Of a stretch of DNA of 37,046 nucleotides, positions 1 to 8,800 are shown one piece after another. The DNA lies in contig JAKVAO010000018.1 in assembly GCA_022447685.1 (NCBI GenBank), positions 1 through 37,046 on the forward strand, given 5' to 3'. The position numbers and the translations under genes are program-made. This DNA is from Candidatus Caenarcanales bacterium. Its GTDB lineage: Bacteria > Cyanobacteriota > Vampirovibrionia > LMEP-6097. The first letter of the stretch is position 1, and each line of letters starts with the position of its first letter. The notes under the pieces are model-generated. The model made no database searches. It was not told where the DNA came from and saw only the letters and a list, made by a program, of their open reading frames with translations.

Positions 1-426
1 TACTTAATTTCTTATTGGACATTAATTACCTCAATTTCTTTTCACTTATTGGTATATTTTATCGAGGGGGAGCCAGACCGTGAGCTTGCTGAAATGCAGG
101 CTATTCTTAGTAATAAAGAAGAAGTACTAAAGCCTGCTTATGTTCTTGCAATTGCAGATATTTTAGCTCACAAAGGAAGTGCTGACTGGTTACTTTCTCC
201 ACCAAAACAAGCTAACCCAGATTCTTCATTGCTTTCTTATGAAAAGTCAGATTTTAGAATCATTGACTATATGAATATTTTCTTGGGTAGATTTATAAAC
301 TCTAAAGCACCGAAGCAAGAATCAATAATAGAGTCTACTCCCTATCCTGAATACTATAAGCAAGTCTATGAGTTCATGTCTGAAAATTGTAAAAAAGAAT
401 TACCTAAAGATTTTTGTTATGTATAA
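1..426 (+). CDS. C-terminal part of an unrecognised, probably membrane-anchored protein (5' end outside window)
   Basis: The frame is open from base 1, so the gene begins upstream of the window and only the last 141 residues are visible. The first 20 or so residues form a hydrophobic, aromatic-rich stretch (YLISYWTLITSISFHLLVYF) that looks like a final membrane segment. A soluble tail of about 120 residues follows, mixed charged and helical, with two Cys near the end (ENCKKELPKDFCYV). A TTG at 49 could be read as a start, but that would cut the hydrophobic stretch and has no clear ribosome site, so I treat the gene as continuing upstream. It converges on the methyltransferase-like gene and overlaps it by 23 bases. 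I do not recognise the family. Confidence 0.6.
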   Translation, partial: YLISYWTLITSISFHLLVYFIEGEPDRELAEMQAILSNKEEVLKPAYVLAIADILAHKGSADWLLSPPKQANPDSSLLSYEKSDFRIIDYMNIFLGRFINSKAPKQESIIESTPYPEYYKQVYEFMSENCKKELPKDFCYV

Positions 427-1240
427 GAACCATTTCAGCTCTAAAAGAATTCACTCTTATCAAGTCCTCTAGAATCATTTTACGATCACCTATATCTCTA
501 AATATAATTGGATTATGCATATTGTCACGTTGCGTGAATTGGCTGTGGTTTAGATCTATGCTTTCATAGCTGCAGTTTTTTCTGTTCCACAGCTCTGGAC
601 TGGAAGAGAATCTTTTGGAGGAATCTCCGATCCAGAGATAGTACTCTATATTTGGGTTTTCTATGATTTTCATATCATCGCCTAGATTATACTTAGGATT
701 TACTAGCCATGAACTGATTACAAATTTAGGTTTGTATTTTTCTAAGGCTGTTTCCAAGTCTAGCTGTTCAATATCTTTTGTAGCTGGTCTTTTTGCAAGA
801 ATACAATTACTATCTGTTTCTCTAGACCCATAAGAATGATCATCAATTGATATTAAATTGACATCTTTATTTAATTTTAGATAGGATGCTAGAGAACCAT
901 CTCCTGCACCAATTTCTAGGAATTTATCAGATGAATATTTCCCAAGAATGGAGTAAATGATTTCATAAAATTCAATTGTATTAATAGTAAACAAGCCACG
1001 TTTATCTACATAGAATGAATAGAGACCTTGCTGCATTAATTTTGCAATGATTTGAAGAGTACTAACGAAAGAATGTATTTTTCTGTAACCATTTGGCTCA
1101 AAGAAAAATTTGTCTGCTTCTTCAATAATGCTTTGATAATTTTCAATAAATTCTATACCATTATCTTCTAATTCAAATCTAAAAATACTGTCTCTAAGTA
1201 GTAGTTCATCTTCGTTTAACTCAAAGTCTTGCCAAGTCAT
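404..1240 (-). CDS. SAM-dependent methyltransferase-like protein, last gene of the type I secretion operon
   Basis: The 278-residue protein carries a Rossmann-type methyltransferase motif I at residues 109-121 (EIGAGDGSLASYL). A motif-II-like strand ending in acidic residues follows (NLISIDDH, about 128-135), then a motif-IV-like strand (VISSWLVNP, about 174-182). About 100 helical N-terminal residues precede the core. There is no signal peptide or membrane segment, so it should be cytosolic. Its ATG overlaps the TGA of the TolC-like gene as ATGA, which implies translational coupling and a job linked to the exporter or its cargo. The substrate cannot be read from the sequence. Alternatives are a general small-molecule methyltransferase or a degenerate paralogue without activity. 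The fold call is fairly safe, the role is not. Confidence 0.7.
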   Translation of the reverse strand: MTWQDFELNEDELLLRDSIFRFELEDNGIEFIENYQSIIEEADKFFFEPNGYRKIHSFVSTLQIIAKLMQQGLYSFYVDKRGLFTINTIEFYEIIYSILGKYSSDKFLEIGAGDGSLASYLKLNKDVNLISIDDHSYGSRETDSNCILAKRPATKDIEQLDLETALEKYKPKFVISSWLVNPKYNLGDDMKIIENPNIEYYLWIGDSSKRFSSSPELWNRKNCSYESIDLNHSQFTQRDNMHNPIIFRDIGDRKMILEDLIRVNSFRAEMVLIHNKNL

Positions 1241-2718
1241 AGCAGTTGACCTTGGATTAATTTAAAATTCTGGAGAGCAATTAAACACTCTGCTTTTGCT
1301 TTGAGCATTTCGATATTAGCTTCTACTCTTGATCTCTGTCTTCTGATAACCAGAAACAAAGTGCCATCACCAAGTTCAAACCTGTCTATTTCACCCTGTT
1401 CTAGTTTTTGAGATAGTTCGAAATTGTTTTTTGCAGCAATATATTTATTATAATTATTGTTCACAATAGAAGCACTATTCTCTATATCTAAATAAATATT
1501 CTGCTCCACTTGTTTGTTTTGAATAGCAAGTTGCTCGAGTCTATACTCTGCCTGTTGCCTTTTAGCTCTTGCAGTTCTTACTCTAAGTGGTAAGGATAAA
1601 TCAAAACCTGCTGCAAGAGTTGGTCCTATGCTTTCATCTCCAGTTTCAATTCCAGCATTTACTAATGCATCTAACTGCGGTAAAGCTTGATTCTTAGCAA
1701 ACTTTCTTTCAAGTTCTGCTATTTCACTATTGAGTTTGATAGCTTCAAATTCAGGTCTATGGCTTAGTGCATAGTTTTTAGCTGAGACTATATCTGAATC
1801 ACTAAGTGGCTTTAACTCATCGTTGAAAGCTGGACTATTAGCAGTGCTCAGTGTACTATAAGTTTCTTGTTCATTAGTCCAAAGGTATCTAGTTAAATCT
1901 ATACTTTCTCTTTCAAAGGATCTATTTGCTGTAATAACTTTTGTATTTCGATTCTGTAATTCTCTATCAGCTTCAATAATATTTAGAGCTGCAAGGTTAC
2001 CAAGCTCAACTTGTTTATGAACTAAGTCAACTTGCTCCTCTAGAAGTTTGAAAATTCCTTGTTCAACGTCTAATATCTTTTTACTTGCAAGCCATTTATA
2101 GTAAGCCTTAGAGGCTTTAGCTAGAAGAGATAGCTGGGCTTCTTGGTAATAAATATAATCTGCGATTAATTCATTTATCTTCGCTTTTTGCTCAGCTATA
2201 TTAGCTGAGTTATAGATTGCATCTCGCATTAATGGAACGAATAATTTTACAAAGTATTCTCCAGCTTCTCCAGTTGGTGAGATTGGTGTTGAAATATCAC
2301 CTTGCGCAAATTTGGCTCCTAAGCCTATCCTTGCACCATAACCAGTTAGAAAATCAATACTTGTATCTGATGTGAAGGCATCTTTCTCTTCACCTACATC
2401 TGAAGAACTGTTGAAGCGGTTAATTAAATTCAACGAGTTTATACTTGGGTCAAAACGACCTTGTGCTTCAAGTCTTTTGGAAATAGTAATATCTCTATCA
2501 AGCTTTGCTCGAAGTATCTGAGGGTGATTGCTTTTAACTTTATCTATGAAGTCTGTAAATAATAGTTCACCATCATAGATTATGCTTATTTCATCTTTAG
2601 TTGTAGCTTCTTGTTCTATCTTTGAATTAGTGGAATCAGCAGTATCTTTTGCTATTAGAGGAAGACTTGCTCCATATGTAATTGCAAAGAATATAAATGT
2701 TAATCTAAGAAAGATCAT
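1237..2718 (-). CDS. TolC-family outer-membrane channel of a type I secretion system
   Basis: The 493-residue protein opens with a Sec signal peptide (MIFLRLTFIFFAITYGASLP) and then shows the long helical heptad pattern of outer-membrane efflux proteins. Two helical halves are visible, with polar stretches such as GYGARIGLGAKF (about 130-140) and GFDLSLPLRVR (about 370-380) where the transmembrane strands should lie. TolC-type proteins form trimers with a beta-barrel in the outer membrane and an alpha-helical tunnel through the periplasm, docking to the HlyD adaptor. Length is normal for the family. It overlaps the HlyD gene upstream and the methyltransferase-like gene downstream by four bases each (ATGA), so all are probably made from one message. 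Its presence shows an outer membrane. Confidence 0.88.
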   Translation of the reverse strand: MIFLRLTFIFFAITYGASLPLIAKDTADSTNSKIEQEATTKDEISIIYDGELLFTDFIDKVKSNHPQILRAKLDRDITISKRLEAQGRFDPSINSLNLINRFNSSSDVGEEKDAFTSDTSIDFLTGYGARIGLGAKFAQGDISTPISPTGEAGEYFVKLFVPLMRDAIYNSANIAEQKAKINELIADYIYYQEAQLSLLAKASKAYYKWLASKKILDVEQGIFKLLEEQVDLVHKQVELGNLAALNIIEADRELQNRNTKVITANRSFERESIDLTRYLWTNEQETYSTLSTANSPAFNDELKPLSDSDIVSAKNYALSHRPEFEAIKLNSEIAELERKFAKNQALPQLDALVNAGIETGDESIGPTLAAGFDLSLPLRVRTARAKRQQAEYRLEQLAIQNKQVEQNIYLDIENSASIVNNNYNKYIAAKNNFELSQKLEQGEIDRFELGDGTLFLVIRRQRSRVEANIEMLKAKAECLIALQNFKLIQGQLL

Positions 2719-4046
2719 TTTGGCTTAACCTTTCTACCACCGTGTTTCTTTGGTGTTTTCATGATGGAAGGTGCAAAGCCATTTAGTATTCTCCAAAGCT
2801 CATACCATACTGGAACTTCATCTAGTATCACCCAACCTGTTGCTTTCATTCCAGGTCTGAGTTGAACTGCTTCTGGCCAGTTTTCATCTCTGCCTGATTC
2901 AACTCTATCTAAATCGGGTTTTACAAGTATTCGAAACATGCCATTTTCACTTACACTTGCATCTATTACAGATACTTTCCCAGGGAAAGTTCCTAGAGCT
3001 ACTGATGGCCATCCTGAGAATTGTAAAGCAGGCCAGCCTGCAAACTGTAATCTTACTTCTCTTCCAATATCTATTAATGGAATAAAGAAGTCTGATATAT
3101 ATAATTCAACTGCTCTGTCACTCGTTTCTGGTACTATGGTTGCAAGTCTTGAACCGGCTTTAATGATTTCTCCACTACCATAAGCTTTTAGTTTGACTAT
3201 TTGTCCATCTACTGGAGCGATTACTCTTCTTTGTTCTACTCTATTTTCAAAATTTGAGATTTTAATATCTAGGTCATAGATTAGTTTATCTATGTTCGCT
3301 AACTTTTCTAATGCTCCAGCTAGCTTAGCTTCTGTTTCTTGGATTTTGAGTGAAGTATTGGCTGAGACCTGAGTTACATCTAGTCTTGCAAGTGAAACAT
3401 CTCTTCTTGCTATGCTTAATTTAGCCTCTGCTGCGTTGAGTTCAGATTCTGCTTTTATTAAAGCAAGCTCTGCAAGCTCAAAGTCTCTTTTAGAGTTTAA
3501 GCCCTTTTCATAGAGCTGCTCTCGCCTATCAAAATTTAATTTAGCAGTTTTATAATTTTGTTCAGCAGCTCTAAATTTTTGCTGGCTTGCATTTAATTTA
3601 TCTTGGTTTTGAGCAATGCCTAGATTTGCACTAGGTAGAGCTGCATCCTGAAATTTATATAGTGAGTTTATTTGCTCTTTTAAGCTAGCAATAAGTTTTT
3701 TGTTAGCTTCACGTTTTTGCTCAAGAGCTGTTTCCTGCCAAATTAATTTATCTAGTTGTCTTTCATCTAAATATTCTGGCTTAACTTCTGCTAGTTCTAA
3801 TATTAGATCTCCACTTTTAACTAACTGCCCTTCTTCGATGTGCCATTTTTCAATTCTTGCATCTATCTGAGTATTAATGCTTTGTGGTCTTTCCATTGGA
3901 GAGAAGACGGTAACTTTACCACTTCCAGTAACGGTTTGTCTCCAAGGTAAGAATAGAGATAGAAATATTAAGCCAGTTATTGTAAGTGATATATAAGCAA
4001 GTGAATTTACTATAATTGGAGCTTTGATTTGTTCTAGAGATTTCAT
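2715..4046 (-). CDS. HlyD-family membrane fusion protein (periplasmic adaptor)
   Basis: The 443-residue protein has a short cytosolic N-terminus and one membrane segment at about 14-35. A lipoyl-like half-motif follows (IEKWHIEEGQLVKSGDLIL), then a long coiled coil (about 95-270, rich in Ala, Glu, Lys and Leu) and the second lipoyl half (RRVIAPVDGQIVKL). The beta-barrel region contains the doubled GWPALQFSGWPS motif, typical of one HlyD subgroup, and the C-terminus ends in a basic tail. HlyD proteins bridge the inner-membrane ABC exporter to TolC. The gene sits between the ABC and TolC-like genes, overlapping each by ATGA. A small plus-strand frame at 2938-3183 inside it is a shadow. Confidence 0.93.
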   Translation of the reverse strand: MKSLEQIKAPIIVNSLAYISLTITGLIFLSLFLPWRQTVTGSGKVTVFSPMERPQSINTQIDARIEKWHIEEGQLVKSGDLILELAEVKPEYLDERQLDKLIWQETALEQKREANKKLIASLKEQINSLYKFQDAALPSANLGIAQNQDKLNASQQKFRAAEQNYKTAKLNFDRREQLYEKGLNSKRDFELAELALIKAESELNAAEAKLSIARRDVSLARLDVTQVSANTSLKIQETEAKLAGALEKLANIDKLIYDLDIKISNFENRVEQRRVIAPVDGQIVKLKAYGSGEIIKAGSRLATIVPETSDRAVELYISDFFIPLIDIGREVRLQFAGWPALQFSGWPSVALGTFPGKVSVIDASVSENGMFRILVKPDLDRVESGRDENWPEAVQLRPGMKATGWVILDEVPVWYELWRILNGFAPSIMKTPKKHGGRKVKPK

Positions 4047-5797
4047 CCTAAGCTAGCTCCTTTTAAGATTTTGTGTAGGTCTGGGAAAAGGATTGAGAGC
4101 TGAGTCTGACTAATATCAAGAAGTGATTTGGTGTTCCCTTCCTCGATGATTTTCCCTTGATCTAAGAGATAAATATAGTTGGTTCTTAATACGACTTCAG
4201 CGTCGTGAGTGATATTGAGTATGGTCCAAGGTTGTTTCGTATCAAATATATTATTGATAATAGTAAGTTTGGTTTTTTCATCCATTCCGCCAAAAGCTTC
4301 ATCAAGAATCAAAAGTTTAGGTTTGGTGATAAGTGCTCTTGCTAGTAATATTCTTTGTCTTTGTCCAAGTGAAATATTTCTTCCCTCACTTAAAAGACTA
4401 GTTTTGATCCCGAGTGGAAATTGCTTGATATCTCTTTCTAAGTGAACCATTTCTATTACTTCATCTAAATTTTCTTTATTTAGATTATTGCGACCAAGAA
4501 TAATATTTTCTTCAATAGTTCCAGCAAAAATTTCATTGTAGTCAATGACAAGTGCAATGTTTTCTCTTATTGAACTTAGCTTTAGTCCTTTAATGGGGCT
4601 ATTGTTTAATAATAAATTTCCTTCCTGAAATTCTTGTAAGCCTGATAAAAGATAAGCAAAAGTGGTTTTACCTGCACCACTAACTCCTACTAAACTTTTT
4701 TTTGAGCCTGGCTCTAGTTCAAGTTTGATTTTGTCCAGAACTTTTCTTTGCTCATTATAAGAGAAGCTAAGGTCATCGCAAACTACTCTCAGACCAGATT
4801 CACTAGGATTGAGATCAATTCCATCTTTTCTTTCTGTTTCCAAGTCTGTAATTAAACTGACTTTGTCTATCGCTGTAAGCAAGTCGTACCAGCTTTCAAA
4901 TTTTTGAACTATTTTATCTAAAGATGAAACTATCATGAGTATAACTAGCTCTGATGCCACTAATTGACCTAGGCTTAATTTACCTTGCATAACAAGCCAA
5001 CCACCAATAGCAAGAACAGATGCACTTGCAAGCGCCGCTATGAAAAAACTTGCTGAATATTGTCTGAAGAGAACCTGAAAATGTTCTTTTCTTTTGTCTA
5101 CGTAATTGATAATTCTTTCGTCTACTTCATTCATTGCATAGTTGTTTGCTTGGTTCATTTTGAAACTTATTTGGCATCTCGCTAGTTCCTCAAGCCAGTG
5201 TGCGACTTTGTATTTGGCATTAGATTGTTTTTTACTTGAATTGATGCCGTTGTAGCCAAGTGAGTATACAAATACAATTGTCAGAATTAATAAAGTATCG
5301 AAAATAATTAGTAATGGACTATAGATTCCCATTAGAATAAAACCAAGAAGTATTTGGAAAATTGCAGAAGGAACTTCAAGTAAAATCAGTGTGAGGGTTT
5401 TTTGAATGGTGATAACGTCAAAGAATCTGTTTACTAATTCTGGAGCGTATATTTGTCCCAGATATTTCTGAGAGATTTGAGGTAGTTTTTGTGATATTTG
5501 TAAAGCAATTTTTGCAAATATTTTTCTTTGTATGATTTCTGCAATGAATAGTTGAAAAATTCTGAGTATACCTAGAAATAAAAGGCCTATGAATACAGCT
5601 GTTGTAATCATAATGATAGGTTGTAGTAGTACACCTGTTGATATGACATTGACTAAAACCTGTGCTGCAAGTGGAATTGCTAAGTAAAGTAAACTTATAA
5701 TTGCTGCATAAATAATAAATACCAGCATATTCTCTTTTTCATCAAAAAGAATTGCATATAGTTTTTTTACAGATTCAATTTTGGAATTTATCCGCAT
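4043..5797 (-). CDS. Type I secretion ABC exporter, fused permease and ATPase, no C39 peptidase domain
   Basis: The 584-residue protein has about 20 cytosolic residues, a six-helix ABC membrane domain (about 21-300) and a nucleotide-binding domain (about 335-584). Visible motifs are Walker A GVSGAGKTT (371-379), signature ISLGQ (475-479), Walker B with catalytic Glu (LLILDEAF, E500) and switch His 531. The Q-loop position appears to hold Asp (VIDYNEIF, about 417-424) rather than Gln. The N-terminus is too short for a C39 peptidase or a C39-like domain, so double-glycine leader processing is not expected. It is the first gene of the ATGA-coupled operon. I see no clear Shine-Dalgarno: only about 25 bases separate its ATG from the terminator of the upstream protease gene, leaving little room for a promoter. 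Confidence 0.92.
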   Translation of the reverse strand: MRINSKIESVKKLYAILFDEKENMLVFIIYAAIISLLYLAIPLAAQVLVNVISTGVLLQPIIMITTAVFIGLLFLGILRIFQLFIAEIIQRKIFAKIALQISQKLPQISQKYLGQIYAPELVNRFFDVITIQKTLTLILLEVPSAIFQILLGFILMGIYSPLLIIFDTLLILTIVFVYSLGYNGINSSKKQSNAKYKVAHWLEELARCQISFKMNQANNYAMNEVDERIINYVDKRKEHFQVLFRQYSASFFIAALASASVLAIGGWLVMQGKLSLGQLVASELVILMIVSSLDKIVQKFESWYDLLTAIDKVSLITDLETERKDGIDLNPSESGLRVVCDDLSFSYNEQRKVLDKIKLELEPGSKKSLVGVSGAGKTTFAYLLSGLQEFQEGNLLLNNSPIKGLKLSSIRENIALVIDYNEIFAGTIEENIILGRNNLNKENLDEVIEMVHLERDIKQFPLGIKTSLLSEGRNISLGQRQRILLARALITKPKLLILDEAFGGMDEKTKLTIINNIFDTKQPWTILNITHDAEVVLRTNYIYLLDQGKIIEEGNTKSLLDISQTQLSILFPDLHKILKGASLG

Positions 5798-5823
5798 CTG
5801 AGGTCTATTAATATATTTACCAT

Positions 5824-5850
5824 AAAAAAGGAGAGCCGAAGCTCTCCTTT
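5824..5850 (-). terminator. Rho-independent terminator with UUCG tetraloop between the giant protease gene and the ABC exporter gene
   Basis: Bases 5827-5836 and 5841-5850 form a perfect 10-bp stem. On the minus strand the loop is TTCG closed by C-G, the classic extra-stable tetraloop, followed by six T (complement of 5824-5829). It lies 27 bases past the stop of the 2639-residue gene. The ABC gene starts 27 bases further on, so exporter expression may depend on read-through of this terminator. Confidence 0.9.
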
Positions 5851-5876
5851 AATTAATCTATTAGTCTATTTTTAGA

Positions 5877-8800
5877 TTATCTAAGAACTGGAAGTGCACT
5901 ATTGACTAGTATCCAGATAGATTTGAAGTCCCAGGACTTGAATGTATTTCTGTCTTGTAACTCTGCTGTGGTTTTCCCTTCACCACCACCAAAGCTTTGT
6001 ACAAGTCCTTTAGATCTATTCCAGTAACTTGATTCTACATTTACTAGGTCACCAGTACCAATCAAACCACCTAGGTCTCTTGAACCAGTGCCTGCACTAA
6101 AGTCATTCGATGCGTAACTGTTGACAATTCTAGCTGTGTTCTCGTTAAAGGCAATTAAACCTCCAATGAATCTATCAGCGGTTAAATTTGACTGAGAGTA
6201 CGAGTTCCTGATTACTGGTGAAGTTGCAAAGCCGATTAAACCTCCACTATATGTGTCAGTTGTTATATCTGCATAAGAACCACTTTCGATTAGTGAACAG
6301 CTTATACATTTACCGAATATACCACCAGCTTCACGGTCGGCTATGATATCTAGGTCAGTAAATGAATTTACTACTTTAGATGATCTAGTATTACCTGCGA
6401 TGGCACCTGCTCTAAAGCTCAGTGCAGTAACATCACCTGATACTACATTTATACTATTGAATGTTGTATTAATTGAATCACCTGCAATTACTCCAACGTC
6501 GTTACTACCTGTGACATCCACATTAATGAATCTGAGATCTGAGATTTTGGCTTTATTCAAGAATGAGAACAATCCTACCTTATTAGTCTCTGGTCTATTG
6601 ATGACTAGGTCTTTAATATAGTGTCCACCACCATCGAAGCTACCAGTGAATGCAGATCCAATACCAATTGGTTCGAAACCTTGTCCATTGTTCCATAGAG
6701 CAGTCTCAGCACAGTTAAGGTTCTTTCTGAGAACGTATCTACCTTTGAGATTGTTTTTCATTGCTTCTAAATCAGTACATGTAGAGATAGTAATTACTTT
6801 TTTCTTGATTGAATCTGAATCTAAGCCAAGGTCACTATCATCATCAGCTTCTTCTACTAAAGCTAGTGTCTTTGCAGGTTCATCATTGAATCTAGGATAG
6901 TCATTACCTTCATCAATGAACCAGATTGTGTCAAAATCCCAATCCGTGAAGTTAACTGCCTGATACATTTCTTCACTTTCGCGTGATACTGCTCCTGCTG
7001 GTGAGGCTACAATACCTGATACATCTTTATCGAAGAATGAATGTAGTGTTGTTACTCTTGATTGTGATTGGTATGAACCTATTAATCCACCTGCTTGCTC
7101 TCCATTAGTAGTAGATGCAGAGTAAGACTTAGTGATTTCATTCAGACCAGCTAATACTCCGATTAAACCACCTACTTGCCTTGATGCAACAGTAATAGAG
7201 TTAGAGTATGAACTTATTACCTTAGAGTCTTTAGCCTGACCAATCAAGCCACCAAGTACTCTATCACTCGTAAAGATACCGTATGTATAACTTTCATTTA
7301 TTACTACTTCGTTTGCAAAACCAATTAAGCCACCTGTGAATCTAGCTCCTCTTATTTTTGATTCTGTGTAAACTTTATTGAAGTTAACTTTATTTGCAGA
7401 ACCAGTAGCTGCTCCAGTGTACTTTTGACCTTCAAGTGTTAAGTTCTGTATGTTTACATTGTAGATTTCTGATCTGGATACTTGACCAACTATTGCAGCG
7501 ACATTTTCTTTACCTGTGATGTTAAAGTTTTTAAGTGTAACATCATGTATATCTGCATTTGTGGCTGTACCAAAGATACCAATTTCTTTGAACTTAGGTC
7601 TATCTATATAAAGACCAGTAATGGCATAGCCTGCTCCATCGAAGCTACCAATGAATGGTTGTTTAGGTGAACCTACAGGTATGAAACCAGCACCTTCATT
7701 CCAATTGTTAGTATCAGTACAATCTATATCATTTAAAAGGAAATAGCTTGTCTCAAGATTTCTTCTCATTTCCTGAAGTTCTTCACAGTCACCTATAGAA
7801 ATAGACTGTGGTGAGCCATCTGGTATATCAACTTGTTCATCGTCTCCAGGGTTAGTGCCTGGATCTTGAGGTCCTGAGTTATCGTCGTTTCCTCCATCAC
7901 CATTATCATCTCCACCTGAGCCAGGATTATTACCGTCATTTGAATCATCATCGGTGTCATCAGAGCTATCATCTTGATCATCAGCATCATCTACTGGATC
8001 ATCACCATTATCATCTGAATCAGAATTGTCGTCTGTTGGATCATCTCCATCATCAATTGGTATATCATCGTCAGGTGTATCGTCTATTGGATCATCTGAA
8101 TCATCTAGGTCATCACAAGATATTGGTGGTGGAGTATCATCTACCTTATCATCAGCATCTTGATTGTCGTCTTTTGCTTTATCTTTTGATTTATCTTTAT
8201 TTTTATCCTTATCTTTGTTTTTATCTTTTTTCGGTTTATCAGTTACTACTTCTTTTCTTGGTTTGTCATTGTCATTAAAGAAGTAAACATGTTGCATTTG
8301 ACCTGTGAAATATTGTCCAACTGGAATAGTATAGTGACCATAGTTGCCTGATCCACTGTAGTTATCGAAGTCTAAAATCATTCCATTCCATTTGACCTGT
8401 GTACCATAAACTTTGAAGGCTCTGATACCACCAGTCTGAGTATTAGAATCTTCATCCAGACCCATACCGTGTATTTCACCTTCACTTGTTGATTTGAAGT
8501 CAAACTCCAACATTGTGTTAGCTGTTACATTATATGGAAGTTCTAGTTGTTTCCAAGTGTTTCCAGACATTCTAATTGCGTTGCCATTATCTATAATTTC
8601 AAAATCTGGATCTTTATCTTGTTTAATACTATTGTAAGAATTAATTGTGTAATCATTGAATGATAAAGCATCTCCTGGTGTAGATTCATAGATCATTACA
8701 TTTTTGAAGTAACTGTCAGACTGCACTTCTACTTCTCTTGGAGTATTATCAGAGTTACCTCTATTGCCTCTGCCGTTATTTTGCTTATCATTTCTGTTAT

